Assembly: GCF_020911925.1 (NCBI RefSeq)
Contig: NZ_CP087134.1
Span: 1,860,001 to 1,924,000 of the forward strand
DNA: 64,000 nt
From: Flavobacterium cupriresistens
GTDB lineage: Bacteria; Bacteroidota; Bacteroidia; Flavobacteriales; Flavobacteriaceae
Direction: 5' to 3'
Position numbers and translations under genes: made by a program. Below, piece after piece: positions 17,540-26,626 of the stretch (position 1 is the first letter of the stretch; every line of letters starts with the position of its first letter). The notes below the pieces were generated by a model, which saw nothing but the letters and a program-made list of their open reading frames with translations, searched no databases and was not told the DNA's origin.

Positions 17540-18505
17540 TTACTGCACCCTAAACTTGTCGCGATATTCAATAGGTTTCATACCGACCATTTTATAAAAC
17601 ACTTTTCTAAATGCTTTAGGATCATTATAACCTGTTTTTTCTATAATTTCAGAGATTGAAAGCTGCGTTTGCTCCAGGTATTTCTTTGAACTCTCTACTC
17701 TTATATTCTGTAAATATTCAATAGGCGGAATTCCCGTAACCAGTTTAAAACGACGTGTCATGTTTCGGGCGCTGGTGGGAATATCTTTGGTGATCTCTTC
17801 CAGTTTTTCTATGGTACTGTATTGATTCTCTATTTTTTGCTGTAGCATGGCAACCAGACTGTCATTATGCAAATGATTGGGTCTGAACGTGCTGAAATAA
17901 CTCTGTTTGTATCGGTTTAAATCAATCGAGAAAATCTTGGCGATTTGAACTGCAATCTCATTTCCGCAATATTTCTGAACCAATAGAATCAATAAATGAA
18001 AGGTTGAGGTCGAACCTCCACTGGTATACAAACTCCCATCTGCCGTTAAAGTTTCCTCTGATTTTAGTTTGACTAATGGAAAAGCTTTAGTAAAGGCACT
18101 ACAGGCATCTACATGTGTAGTAGCCAGCTTTTCATTTAGTAAACCTGAAGCAGCAAACAAAAACGCACCGGTACAAAAACTAGCCAATTCAGCTCCTTTT
18201 TTGTGTTGCTTTTGTAACCACGGAATAAAACTTTTGTTCTTCGCAATCACCTCACTCATATTGTCTGTAGTAAAAGCGGGAATCAAAATCAATTCCGGAT
18301 GTTCTTCAGAAGTTTCTATTGGTTGTACTTCATATCCAAACAAGTGTTCCTGATTGATCTGTTCGGAAGATTGAAAGATCATAATCTCAAAAGGTTTTTC
18401 AATTCCGGTATGCAATTTATTAGTGGTTTCAAAAACTTCTAAAATCGCTGCAATGCTCAATAATTTATAGTCATGCGGTACAATTAGACCTATTTTTTTG
18501 CTCAT
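17540..18505 (-). CDS. GlxA family transcriptional regulator (DJ-1/PfpI domain plus AraC HTH)
   Basis: 321 residues. Residues about 1-185 form a DJ-1/PfpI-type amidotransferase-like domain, with the elbow cysteine in ASFCTGAFLFAA. Residues about 215-321 are two AraC-type helix-turn-helix motifs, the second with IEKTGYNDPKAFRKVFYK. Such proteins act as ligand-sensing activators or repressors. It is divergent from the VOC/SRPBCC gene group, with only 140 bp between starts, so that group is its most likely target. Inference only. Confidence 0.88.
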   Translation of the reverse strand: MSKKIGLIVPHDYKLLSIAAILEVFETTNKLHTGIEKPFEIMIFQSSEQINQEHLFGYEVQPIETSEEHPELILIPAFTTDNMSEVIAKNKSFIPWLQKQHKKGAELASFCTGAFLFAASGLLNEKLATTHVDACSAFTKAFPLVKLKSEETLTADGSLYTSGGSTSTFHLLILLVQKYCGNEIAVQIAKIFSIDLNRYKQSYFSTFRPNHLHNDSLVAMLQQKIENQYSTIEKLEEITKDIPTSARNMTRRFKLVTGIPPIEYLQNIRVESSKKYLEQTQLSISEIIEKTGYNDPKAFRKVFYKMVGMKPIEYRDKFRVQ

Positions 18506-18610
18506 GGTTTGTTGCTTTTTGAAAGTTAATCTCTACACAAAAGTATAAAAATTGTCTCATATGACCCTAAAAATGACTTTTATTGTATTCTTAAGGATTG
18601 TTTAAAATTC

Positions 18611-18618
18611 TAAATTTG
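18611..18618 (+). promoter_or_regulatory. -7 promoter element of the VOC/SRPBCC group
   Basis: TAAATTTG, 27 bases before the first VOC gene. No -33 TTG at the usual spacing, as might be expected if an activator is needed. Confidence 0.4.
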
Positions 18619-18645
18619 TCTTAAATAATTAGTAATTTTATAAAT

Positions 18646-19053
18646 ATGAAAACAGAAATTTTCTTAAATCTTCCAGTAAAAGATTTAAAACGGTCCATGG
18701 ATTTTTTTACAGAATTGGGTTTTACATTCAATATGAACTTTACAGATGATAAAGCAGCTTGTTTGGAAATTGGCGAAAATATTTTTGCTATGCTTCTCTT
18801 GGAGGAGTTCTTTAAAACCTTTACTAATAAACAAATTTGTGACACCTCCAAAAGCACTGAATTTTTAACGGCTTTATCCGTTGACAGTCGTGAAAAAGTA
18901 GATGAGATAATAGCGGCCGTTGTAAAAGCCGGAGGAACAGAATATATGGAGGCAAAAGACTATGGTTGGATGTACCAAAAAGCCTTTTTAGATCCGGACG
19001 GACATCATTGGGAAATCTTCTTCATGGATGAAAGTCAGGCTCCTTCAAATTAA
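18646..19053 (+). CDS. VOC (glyoxalase/bleomycin resistance) family protein, first of two paralogues
   Basis: 135 residues. Starts IFLNLPVKDLKRSMDFFTEL, the first beta-alpha unit of a VOC fold, and ends DPDGHHWEIFFMDES, the last strand with the metal-ligand-type Glu. Related in sequence to the gene at 19505. VOC proteins include glyoxalases, dioxygenases and antibiotic-binding proteins, so substrate and reaction cannot be assigned. First of five small genes in one direction behind the divergent GlxA regulator. Confidence 0.85.
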   Translation: MKTEIFLNLPVKDLKRSMDFFTELGFTFNMNFTDDKAACLEIGENIFAMLLLEEFFKTFTNKQICDTSKSTEFLTALSVDSREKVDEIIAAVVKAGGTEYMEAKDYGWMYQKAFLDPDGHHWEIFFMDESQAPSN

Positions 19054-19085
19054 ATTTTTAACTAACAATATAAACTTAAACAACT

Positions 19086-19493
19086 ATGATTACAGTAAAG
19101 AATACAATTGACGCACCGATAAGTAAAGTTTGGGAATTTTGGACATTACCGGAACACATTACAAAATGGAACACACCTTCGCCGGACTGGCATACCCCTT
19201 ATGCTGAAAATGATGTAAAAGAGGGCGGAAAATTCAAATCGACTATGGCTGCAAAAGATGGCAGTATGAGTTTTGATTTTGAAGGAGAATATACGTTGGT
19301 CAAACAAAACGAAGCCATCAATTATGTAATAGCAGACGGACGTAAAGTGGAGATTAGCTTTAAGCAAACGCCAAACGGAGTAGAAGTGGTTGAAAGTTTT
19401 GACCCTGAAACAGAAAATTCGGAAGAAATGCAACGCGGAGGCTGGCAGGCTATTATGGATAGTTTTAAAAGTTATGTAGAAAGTGCAACCTAA
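19086..19493 (+). CDS. SRPBCC/AHSA1 domain protein
   Basis: 135 residues, a single START-like ligand-binding fold. The N-terminal ITVKNTIDAPISKVWEFWT and the C-terminal RGGWQAIMDSFKSYVE helix are typical of the AHSA1 subgroup. These proteins bind hydrophobic ligands or Hsp90-type partners, and no catalytic residue can be named. 32 bases after the VOC gene and 11 before the next. Confidence 0.85.
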   Translation: MITVKNTIDAPISKVWEFWTLPEHITKWNTPSPDWHTPYAENDVKEGGKFKSTMAAKDGSMSFDFEGEYTLVKQNEAINYVIADGRKVEISFKQTPNGVEVVESFDPETENSEEMQRGGWQAIMDSFKSYVESAT

Positions 19494-19504
19494 AACGGAC
19501 AAAG

Positions 19505-19921
19505 ATGACAAAACAAATTTGGTTGAATCTACCTGTTAAGAATGTAGCAAAAGCAAAAGCCTTTTTTTTGAAAGTAGGGTTTACTTTTAATGAGCAACAG
19601 GATACGCCCAGCTCGACTTGTATGTTGGTTGGAGAAAAGAATTTTGTAGTAATGCTTTTTGAAGATGCTTTGTTTGAGAGCTTTTCTCAGAACAAAATTA
19701 CAGATACACAATCGAGTTCAGAAATCCTGATTTCGATTGATGCCGAAAGTAAAGAGGAAGTAGATGCATTAGCAGAAAAGGTAAAAGCAGCCGGAGGGAT
19801 TGTTTTTGCTCCGCCGGCAGAAAACCAGGGTTGGATGTATGGTTTTGGTTTTGCCGATTTAGACGGTCATCGCTGGAATGTTTTATATATGGATTTTAGT
19901 AAACTACCACAACAAAATTAG
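19505..19921 (+). CDS. VOC family protein, second paralogue
   Basis: 138 residues. IWLNLPVKNVAKAKAFFLKV at the start and GFADLDGHRWNVLYMDFS at the end mirror the first VOC gene, with which it shares most core positions. Probably a gene duplicate. Two bases separate it from the next gene, so co-translation is likely. Confidence 0.85.
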   Translation: MTKQIWLNLPVKNVAKAKAFFLKVGFTFNEQQDTPSSTCMLVGEKNFVVMLFEDALFESFSQNKITDTQSSSEILISIDAESKEEVDALAEKVKAAGGIVFAPPAENQGWMYGFGFADLDGHRWNVLYMDFSKLPQQN

Positions 19922-19923
19922 AT

Positions 19924-20358
19924 ATGGAAAGATTAGAATTTGCAATTAGAATAAAGGCTTCACGAGAGAAAATATGGTCAGTTTTATGGGAGGAGGAAAC
20001 CTATAAGAAATGGACTGAAGTTTTCTGCGAAGGTTCCTCTACAATAAGTAACTGGAACGAAGGAGATACAATACATTTTTTATCCCCTGGAGGTGAAGGA
20101 ATGTATAGCATTATTGAAACAAAGATTCCTAACGAATATATGGCTTTTAAACATTTAGGTGAACTAAAAGATTTTAAGGAAATGCCCATTGATGAGGAAA
20201 CAAAAAAATGGAGCGGTGCCATGGAAACGTATCGATTAACAGCTGACGGCGAATTTACTGATTTGGTGGCTCACGTTGATGTAGTCGAAAAATACCTGGA
20301 TTACTTCAAAGAGACTTTTCCAAAAGGATTGGAAAAAGTAAAAGAATTAGCAGAATAA
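19924..20358 (+). CDS. SRPBCC domain protein
   Basis: 144 residues with the START-like opening EFAIRIKASREKIWSVLWEE and closing helix DYFKETFPKGLEKVKELA. Less similar to the AHSA1 gene at 19086 than the two VOC genes are to each other. Starts two bases after the VOC stop. Function unknown beyond probable ligand binding. Confidence 0.82.
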   Translation: MERLEFAIRIKASREKIWSVLWEEETYKKWTEVFCEGSSTISNWNEGDTIHFLSPGGEGMYSIIETKIPNEYMAFKHLGELKDFKEMPIDEETKKWSGAMETYRLTADGEFTDLVAHVDVVEKYLDYFKETFPKGLEKVKELAE

Positions 20359-20407
20359 GAATAAATGATCAATGACAATAAATAATAACAACAAACAATA
20401 AAATATC

Positions 20408-20848
20408 ATGGCAACAGTAAACCCTTATTTAATATTTAATGGAAATTGCGAAGAAGCATTCCTATTTTATAAATCAGTTTTTGGAGGAGAATTTCCATAT
20501 ATCGGAAAATTTAAAGATATGCCTGAAGGCGAAGAAGGATGTACAGGTGCATCAGAAAAAGATGCAGACAGAATCATGCACGTTTCTTTACCAATTGGAG
20601 ATACTATTTTGATGGGAAGCGATAGCAGCGAACAATCCGGAGATGTAGTGGTTGGTGGAAATTTCTCCGTTTCAATTAATGTAGCAAGTACAGAAGAAGC
20701 AGATCGAATTTTTAACGGATTATCAGCTGGCGGAGCGGTTTATATGCCGATGGAAAAAACATTTTGGGGTGCTTATTTCGGAATGTTCAAAGATAAATTT
20801 GACATCAGCTGGATGGTAAATTTTGATGAAAATATGCCAAGTAAATAA
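20408..20848 (+). CDS. PhnB-like VOC family protein
   Basis: 146 residues. NPYLIFNGNCEEAFLFYKSV and the closing WGAYFGMFKDKFDISWMVNF are those of the PhnB/3-demethylubiquinone methyltransferase-like VOC subgroup, a different VOC branch from the two upstream. Despite the historical name no methyltransferase activity should be inferred. 49 bases after the SRPBCC gene; a terminator follows. Confidence 0.85.
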   Translation: MATVNPYLIFNGNCEEAFLFYKSVFGGEFPYIGKFKDMPEGEEGCTGASEKDADRIMHVSLPIGDTILMGSDSSEQSGDVVVGGNFSVSINVASTEEADRIFNGLSAGGAVYMPMEKTFWGAYFGMFKDKFDISWMVNFDENMPSK

Positions 20849-20883
20849 AGACTGATAAGCAATTATTCTATCTTTAAAAGACT

Positions 20884-20920
20884 AAAAAATGATTCCTCAA
20901 AATGGAGTCATTTTTTGTTT
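20884..20920 (+). terminator. Terminator after the VOC/SRPBCC group
   Basis: AAAAAATGATTCC pairs with GGAGTCATTTTTT (one G-T wobble) around a seven-base loop. Confidence 0.75.
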
Positions 20921-21084
20921 GAAGTTACCAAAAGTATATTTATTTTAATAATTAGTGTTAAATGTTAAATTAATTAAAAAATAGCCATTGATTTGTGTTT
21001 TTTAGGTCTAAAAAAACAATGATTATTCTTTTTTATCAACAATAGATTGCCGATTTTTGTCGCTTCGTAATCAATAAAGAAAAC

Positions 21085-22314
21085 ATGGCAGCAGAAGGCA
21101 AAGAGATTATTTTATTAAAAGTTTCCGGTCATGATAAGCCGGGAGTTACAGCTGGTTTAACAGCGGTATTGGCAACTTATGATGCTGTTATTTTAGATAT
21201 AGGTCAGGCCGATATTCACGATACACTTTCATTAGGAATTTTATTCGAAATTGAATCCGGCTCAAGTTCCGGACCTGTTTTAAAAGATTTGTTGTTTAAA
21301 GCTTACGAATTGGAAATCAAAGTGAAATTTACTCCGATTTCTATTGAAGATTACGAAACCTGGGTAAAATCGCAATCAAGACAACGTTATATCATTAATA
21401 TTTTAGGAGAGCAATTGGCCGCTTCACAATTGGCCGCAGTGACTAAAATATTGTCTGATCAAAATCTGAATATTGATTCCATTATAAGACTAACGGGCAG
21501 AACTTCTATTATTGAAATAGAAGAAAATCCTCGTTCTTGCATACAATTAGCGGTAACCGGAGAAATTGTAGATAAAATTGTCATGACGGCCAGTTTTATG
21601 CAGATTTCAAGAACTTTAGATGTTGATATTTCTTTCCAGGAAGACAATATTTACAGAAGAAACAGACGTCTGGTTTGTTTTGATATGGATTCGACATTGA
21701 TTCAGACCGAAGTAATTGACGAGTTAGCCGAATTAAACGGAGTAGGTGAGCAGGTAAGAGCAATTACAGAACAGGCCATGAACGGTGAAATTGATTTTAA
21801 CGATAGCTTCAAGCAGCGCATGGCTTTATTGGAAGGATTGAGTGAAGATGTTTTACGATCTGTTGCAGAAAAATTACCTATAACAAAAGGAGCCCATCGT
21901 CTGATGAAAGCCTTAAAATACTACGGATATAAAACAGCAATCCTTTCCGGAGGATTCACCTATTTTGGCGAATACTTGCAAAAGGAATTAGGAATTGATT
22001 ATGTTCACGCGAATCAGTTGGAAATTATAGACGGTAAGCTGACCGGTAAATATTTAGGAGATATTATCGACGGACAGAAAAAAGCAGAGCATTTAAAAGC
22101 TATCGCCGACAAAGAAGGAATTCATATTAACCAAACAATAGCTGTGGGTGACGGTGCAAATGACTTACCGATGCTAAACTTAGCCGGTTTGGGAATCGCT
22201 TTTCACGCCAAACAAAAAGTAAAAGAAAACGCCGCGACCTCAATTTCAAGCTTAGGACTTGACGGTGTTTTGTATCTGTTAGGGTATCACGACAGGTATA
22301 TTGATATGATGTAG
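21085..22314 (+). CDS. serB: Phosphoserine phosphatase with N-terminal ACT domains
   Basis: 409 residues. Residues about 1-180 are two ACT-type regulatory domains (LLKVSGHDKPGVTAGL and YIINILGEQLAASQL). The HAD phosphatase follows, with the nucleophile motif CFDMDSTLIQ (Asp200, Asp202), SGGFTYFGEYL and VGDGANDLPML. It makes L-serine from phosphoserine. The long two-ACT form is common in Bacteroidota and Actinobacteria. Monocistronic here: 236 bp of upstream spacer, and the stop codon directly touches a repeat block. Confidence 0.94.
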   Translation: MAAEGKEIILLKVSGHDKPGVTAGLTAVLATYDAVILDIGQADIHDTLSLGILFEIESGSSSGPVLKDLLFKAYELEIKVKFTPISIEDYETWVKSQSRQRYIINILGEQLAASQLAAVTKILSDQNLNIDSIIRLTGRTSIIEIEENPRSCIQLAVTGEIVDKIVMTASFMQISRTLDVDISFQEDNIYRRNRRLVCFDMDSTLIQTEVIDELAELNGVGEQVRAITEQAMNGEIDFNDSFKQRMALLEGLSEDVLRSVAEKLPITKGAHRLMKALKYYGYKTAILSGGFTYFGEYLQKELGIDYVHANQLEIIDGKLTGKYLGDIIDGQKKAEHLKAIADKEGIHINQTIAVGDGANDLPMLNLAGLGIAFHAKQKVKENAATSISSLGLDGVLYLLGYHDRYIDMM

Positions 22315-22625
22315 GCTTCGACTTCGCTCAGCCTGACAATGGGAGTTATTGAGCCTGACAGTTGGAGTTGGATTCAATAAGTCTGCGAATAGAACAGCAG
22401 GTTTTAATTTGTGAAAATTAGTGTAATTCGTGGCAAAACTAAACCTTACGCAAGTACATTGATATAGTGTAACAATTAAGGTGTCACCCTGAGCGAAGTC
22501 GAAGGCTTTTAAGCGATAAAGGGGCTTCGACTTCGCTCAGCCTGACAATGTGAGTTTATTAAGTTTGAGAATATAGAACAGCAGGTTTTAATTTGCGATA
22601 ATTAGAGTAATTCGTGGCAAAAAAA
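22315..22625. repeat. Direct and inverted repeats after serB
   Basis: Two direct copies of a composite unit, GCTTCGACTTCGCTCAGCC followed by a block ending AATTCGTGGCAAAA, start at 22315 and 22524. Between them an inverted copy (22484-22505) makes a strong hairpin with the second (22484-22547). The first copy begins at the base after the serB stop. The 413-bp gap holds no gene. Confidence 0.8.
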
Positions 22626-22672
22626 CTATAGCACCTTCAATCATTCCAGATCCCCAAAGTTTTACCCCAGGT

Positions 22673-22725
22673 TGGAATTTGGAATTTCAAAAGTTTGGAA
22701 TTTAAAAAATTTGGAATTTCAAAAA
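22673..22725. repeat. TTGGAATTT word repeat
   Basis: Four copies of TTGGAATTT in tandem-like array, ending a few bases from the GH3 stop. Similar short runs are at about 3033-3066, 37598-37625 and 37977-38025. Confidence 0.6.
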
Positions 22726-22727
22726 AA

Positions 22728-24239
22728 TCACGACATTTCCTTCAACTGTTCCAGATAATCTCTCTGATTCGAAAGTCTCGGAATTTTATGTTGACCACCC
22801 AATTTGTCTCTTTCCTTTAGCCAGTCGTAAAACAAATTTTCTCTGGCAATGTTAATTACCAAAGGATTTAAGGTCATGTTGTTGTAGCGTTTGGCTTCGT
22901 AATCAGAGTTTAAAGTCTGTAAGGTTTCATCCAGTACTTTTTGGAAAAGCCCTACATCTGCCGGTTTTTTCTTGAATTCGATCATCCATTCGTGTGCTCC
23001 TTTTTCTTTGTCCTTCATGAAAATAGGGGCAACCGTATAATCGATTACTTCTGTTTGAGTAAGTTGACAGGCTTTGGCAATGGCCTGATCGGTATTTTCG
23101 ACCATTAATTCTTCACCAAATACATTGATGTGATGTTTGGTTCTTCCGGTAACTCTGATTCTATACGGGTTTAAAGAAGTAAAACGAACCGTATCACCAA
23201 TCAAATAGCGCCATAGACCTGAATTTGTGGTAATAACAATAGCGTAGTTTTTATTTAATTCAACGTCAGCGAGACGAATTACTTTCTGGTTTAGAGTTCC
23301 AAAAGTATCCATTGGGATAAATTCATAGAAAATTCCATAATCCAGCATCAATAATAAATCACTCGAATTATTTAAATCCTGAATTGCAAAAAAGCCTTCT
23401 GAGGCATTGTATATTTCGTAATATTGGAAATCCTTGCTAGGTAGGATTTTCTTGTATTGTTCTTTGTAAGGAGAAAAGCTCACACCGCCGTGAAAATAAA
23501 CTTCAAGGTTGGGCCATAACTCCAATAAACTTCCTTTTCCTGTATCTTCTAAAACTTTATTCATCAGAACCAACATCCACGACGGAACTCCGGCAAAGCT
23601 GGTTACATTTTCATTTTTGGTTTCATTGATGATGGCTGCAATTTTAGCTTCCCATTCGGTCATTAAAGAAGTTTTGTTGCTTGGAGTACTACTAAATTCG
23701 GCCCAGATTGGCATGTTTTCGATCAGAATGGCCGAAAGATCTCCAAAAAAAGTATTGTTGTTCTCGTAAATCTGAGAGCTTCCACCCAGACGAAGACTTT
23801 TTCCCAAAAACAATTCTGAATCTTCATTGTTGTTCAGGTACAGACAAAGCAAATCCTTACTTCCTTTATAATGACAATCTTCGAGAGCTTCATTACTGAC
23901 CGGTATAAATTTACTTTTGGCATTAGTAGTTCCGCTTGACTTAGCAAACCATTTGATTGGCGTTTCCCAAAAAACACCCTGTTCACCCTGGCGCGTTCGT
24001 TCAATTAGAGGTTGCAATTCCTCGTAAGTAGCAATAGGCACCCGCTCAGCAAAAGTCTGATACGAGTTTATGGACGAAAATTCATATTGTTTTCCTATAA
24101 TCGTGTTTTCAGAAGCAGTCAATAAGTTGTGTAACAATTCTTCCTGAACTTCATTCGGGTATTTTAGAAAGAGCTCTATTTGATGAATTCTTTGCTTAAG
24201 AACCCAAGATGCAAACGAGTTGATTATTGATAAGGGCAT
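22728..24239 (-). CDS. GH3 family acyl-adenylate-forming protein
   Basis: 503 residues, full length for the bacterial GH3 (auxin-responsive promoter) family. The ATP-binding motif SSGTTNAKSKFIPVS is at about 115-130, and the adenylate region EIYNASEGFFAIQ and the hinge RVTGRTKHHINVFGEEL are intact. Plant GH3 enzymes conjugate amino acids to acyl hormones. Bacterial substrates are unknown, so only the chemistry (acyl-AMP formation) is inferred. Convergent with serB and divergent from DUF2797. Confidence 0.9.
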   Translation of the reverse strand: MPLSIINSFASWVLKQRIHQIELFLKYPNEVQEELLHNLLTASENTIIGKQYEFSSINSYQTFAERVPIATYEELQPLIERTRQGEQGVFWETPIKWFAKSSGTTNAKSKFIPVSNEALEDCHYKGSKDLLCLYLNNNEDSELFLGKSLRLGGSSQIYENNNTFFGDLSAILIENMPIWAEFSSTPSNKTSLMTEWEAKIAAIINETKNENVTSFAGVPSWMLVLMNKVLEDTGKGSLLELWPNLEVYFHGGVSFSPYKEQYKKILPSKDFQYYEIYNASEGFFAIQDLNNSSDLLLMLDYGIFYEFIPMDTFGTLNQKVIRLADVELNKNYAIVITTNSGLWRYLIGDTVRFTSLNPYRIRVTGRTKHHINVFGEELMVENTDQAIAKACQLTQTEVIDYTVAPIFMKDKEKGAHEWMIEFKKKPADVGLFQKVLDETLQTLNSDYEAKRYNNMTLNPLVINIARENLFYDWLKERDKLGGQHKIPRLSNQRDYLEQLKEMS

Positions 24240-24246
24240 GGATAAT

Positions 24247-24473
24247 TTTAGATTTTAGATTTTAGATTTCCGTTTTAGTATCAAAAAGCAGAAGATTTAA
24301 AATTTGAATATCGATATACAAATACTAACTTTGTCGTCATACCAAAAATAGTGTATTTTTTACAAAATACAATTTATTTAAGTTAAGAATCTAATTCAAA
24401 ATTTGAATTTAAAAGGTAGAATTCACTGCCCTTAAAAGTAAATCTAAAGTCTAAAATCAGCAATCTAAAATCC
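24247..24473. repeat. Inverted ATCTAAAATC-type words in a divergent promoter region
   Basis: GATTTTAGATTTTAGATTT near 24247 and AATCTAAAATCAGCAATCT near 24447 are inverted copies of the same word, flanking about 170 bp between the GH3 and DUF2797 genes. The right copy ends at the DUF2797 ATG. Confidence 0.6.
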
Positions 24474-24474
24474 A

Positions 24475-25269
24475 ATGACATATCAAGGCGTACTTACAAA
24501 AATGCAAACAGAAATCGGAAACCCTATTCAATATTATTTGGTTTTTGATGATAGTTTTCTCAATATGAATCAATTATTGAATAAAGAAATTGAAGTCAGT
24601 TTTGTGGGATATCAATGTCTGAATTGTGGTAAAAAGAAAAAGATCTACAGACAGGGATTTTGTTATGAGTGTTTTTATTCAAGTGCGGCTGTTGGAGATT
24701 GGATTATGAGACCCGAATTGAGTACAGCACATTTAGGAATTGCAGATCGTGATTTGGAATACGAACAAAAAGTGCAATTGCAACCTCATATTGTGTACCT
24801 GGCGGTAGCGAGTGATATAAAGGTTGGGGTAACCCGTAAAACGCAAGTACCAACCCGTTGGATTGATCAGGGAGCGAGTCAGGCGATTGCAATTGTTGAG
24901 GTTCCGAATCGTTATTTGGCCGGAATTACCGAAGTTGCTTTAAAAAGCCATTATACAGACAAAACCAATTGGCGAAAAATGCTTCAGAACGAAACACAGA
25001 CTTTTGACTTGATTAAAGAGAAAGAAAAAGTAGAAAGTTTAATTCCGGAAGAAGCGCGCGAGTATTTTTACAGTCAAAAAAATGATTTGTATGAATTACA
25101 ATATCCGGTTTTAAATTTCCCTGCAAAAGTAACGAGTCTAAATTTAGATAAAACACCTACATTTCGAGGAAAACTAACCGGAATAAAAGGGCAGTATCTG
25201 ATCTTTGAAAATGGTACTGTTTTTAATGTTCGAAGCTCAGAAGGCTATGTTGTAACCATTGCAGTTTAG
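24475..25269 (+). CDS. DUF2797 domain-containing protein
   Basis: 264 residues. A zinc-finger-like cluster (CLNCGKKKKI ... GFCYECFYS, about 43-65) is followed by a GIY-YIG-like central portion (HIVYLAVASDIKVGVTRKTQ with TRWIDQGASQA) and a C-terminal beta domain (GKLTGIKGQYLIFENG). This is the DUF2797 arrangement. Family function is not established; the GIY-YIG resemblance suggests nucleic acid contact. Start ATG directly follows a word-repeat. Confidence 0.85.
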   Translation: MTYQGVLTKMQTEIGNPIQYYLVFDDSFLNMNQLLNKEIEVSFVGYQCLNCGKKKKIYRQGFCYECFYSSAAVGDWIMRPELSTAHLGIADRDLEYEQKVQLQPHIVYLAVASDIKVGVTRKTQVPTRWIDQGASQAIAIVEVPNRYLAGITEVALKSHYTDKTNWRKMLQNETQTFDLIKEKEKVESLIPEEAREYFYSQKNDLYELQYPVLNFPAKVTSLNLDKTPTFRGKLTGIKGQYLIFENGTVFNVRSSEGYVVTIAV

Positions 25270-25492
25270 TTTTTTATTGTTTAGCTAACTAGTTTATTCT
25301 GTTGGTGTTACTTGCTGTTTTTTCTGCGAAAAGCATGAAAAAGTTGATACATTTGATTACAATTTTATAATAATTACTTATTAGAAGATTTTTATTTTAG
25401 AGAACAAAACAATTTAGATTTGAACAGTTTCAAATTATAGTTGTTTTTCTTGAGTAAAGAGATGTTTTTTCTAATACGTAAATTATATAGTT

Positions 25493-26581
25493 ATGAGTGT
25501 TTTAACTGCCATAAATGTTTTCAGAAGGCGCGTAATGCACAGTCTGACTAAGAATGTTGGGAAATCAAAAAGAGACTTAGATATTGTTTTAGTAGATAAA
25601 ACAGAAATAAAACGAATTTTGATTTGCAGACCCAATGCACGACTGGGAAATCTTTTATTGATTACGCCACTGGTTCAGGAAGTCTCAGAAATGTTTCCAA
25701 ATTGTAAAATCGATTTATTTGTTAAAGGACCGCTGGCGCCAATTATTTTTAAAAACTACGATACGGTCCATAAAACAATTCATTTACCTAAAAAACCTTT
25801 TAAAAGTTTACTGAAGTACTGTAAAGTCTGGATTTCGATAAGAAGACAGCCCTACGATATGGCGATCAATGTAGATCAGAATTCTTCGTCGGGACGTTTG
25901 GCGATCATTTTTTCAAGAGCAAAATATAAATTCTACGGAGATTTAAGTGATCAGCAGCAACATCAGCATGTAAAAAGTGATTATGAACATATTGCGAAGT
26001 ATCCCGTTTATAATTTCAGGAACTACTTAACAAAACTGGGATTAGCAAAAAGCAACAGCATAATTCTGCCTTTAGATCTGAAATTAACACAGCCTGAACT
26101 CAAAAAAGGCAAAAAGACGCTAAAGAAAATAGTAGACGGTAGTTCGAAAAAAACAATTTGTTTGTTTACCTATGCTACCGGGACAAAATGTCTGTCACAA
26201 GACTGGTGGATGGATTTTTACCAAACGCTTAAACAGCAATACGCAGACTATACCATAATCGAAATCTTGCCAATTGAAAATGTCTCACAGATTGGTTTTG
26301 AAGCGCCATCATTTTATAGTAAAGACATTAGAAAGATTGGAGCAGTAATAGCAAATGCAATGGTTTTTATAGGAGCCGATAGTGGTGTGATGCATTTAGC
26401 AAGCTCGGTTCAGACCCCGACAGTAGGTTTGTTTTCGGTCTCAGATCTTAAAAAATATGAGCCTTATGACAACAGTAGCATTGGAGTTGATGTTACTACT
26501 TGTTCCCTAAAGGATTATTTTAAAATATTGAATGGAATTTTAAATAACGGAAAGCTAAAAGCTTATTCAAAAGCCGTTTAA
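25493..26581 (+). CDS. Glycosyltransferase family 9 (heptosyltransferase-like)
   Basis: 362 residues. GT9 features: the N-terminal ICRPNARLGNLLLITPLV and the C-terminal nucleotide-sugar site FIGADSGVMHLAS. No transmembrane segment, so it would act at the cytoplasmic face. Members add heptose or related sugars to lipopolysaccharide core. The donor here is not predictable. Stands alone with 223 bp upstream; a hairpin terminator separates it from the convergent AsmA gene. Confidence 0.88.
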   Translation: MSVLTAINVFRRRVMHSLTKNVGKSKRDLDIVLVDKTEIKRILICRPNARLGNLLLITPLVQEVSEMFPNCKIDLFVKGPLAPIIFKNYDTVHKTIHLPKKPFKSLLKYCKVWISIRRQPYDMAINVDQNSSSGRLAIIFSRAKYKFYGDLSDQQQHQHVKSDYEHIAKYPVYNFRNYLTKLGLAKSNSIILPLDLKLTQPELKKGKKTLKKIVDGSSKKTICLFTYATGTKCLSQDWWMDFYQTLKQQYADYTIIEILPIENVSQIGFEAPSFYSKDIRKIGAVIANAMVFIGADSGVMHLASSVQTPTVGLFSVSDLKKYEPYDNSSIGVDVTTCSLKDYFKILNGILNNGKLKAYSKAV

Positions 26582-26587
26582 GGATAA

Positions 26588-26619
26588 AAAAAAGGTCAAT
26601 CGCGAGATTGACCTTTTTT
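26588..26619. terminator. Bidirectional terminator between GT9 and AsmA genes
   Basis: Perfect stem AAAAAAGGTCAATC-GCGA-GATTGACCTTTTTT between convergent genes, with a usable U-run on both strands. Confidence 0.9.
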
Positions 26620-26626
26620 ACATTAT

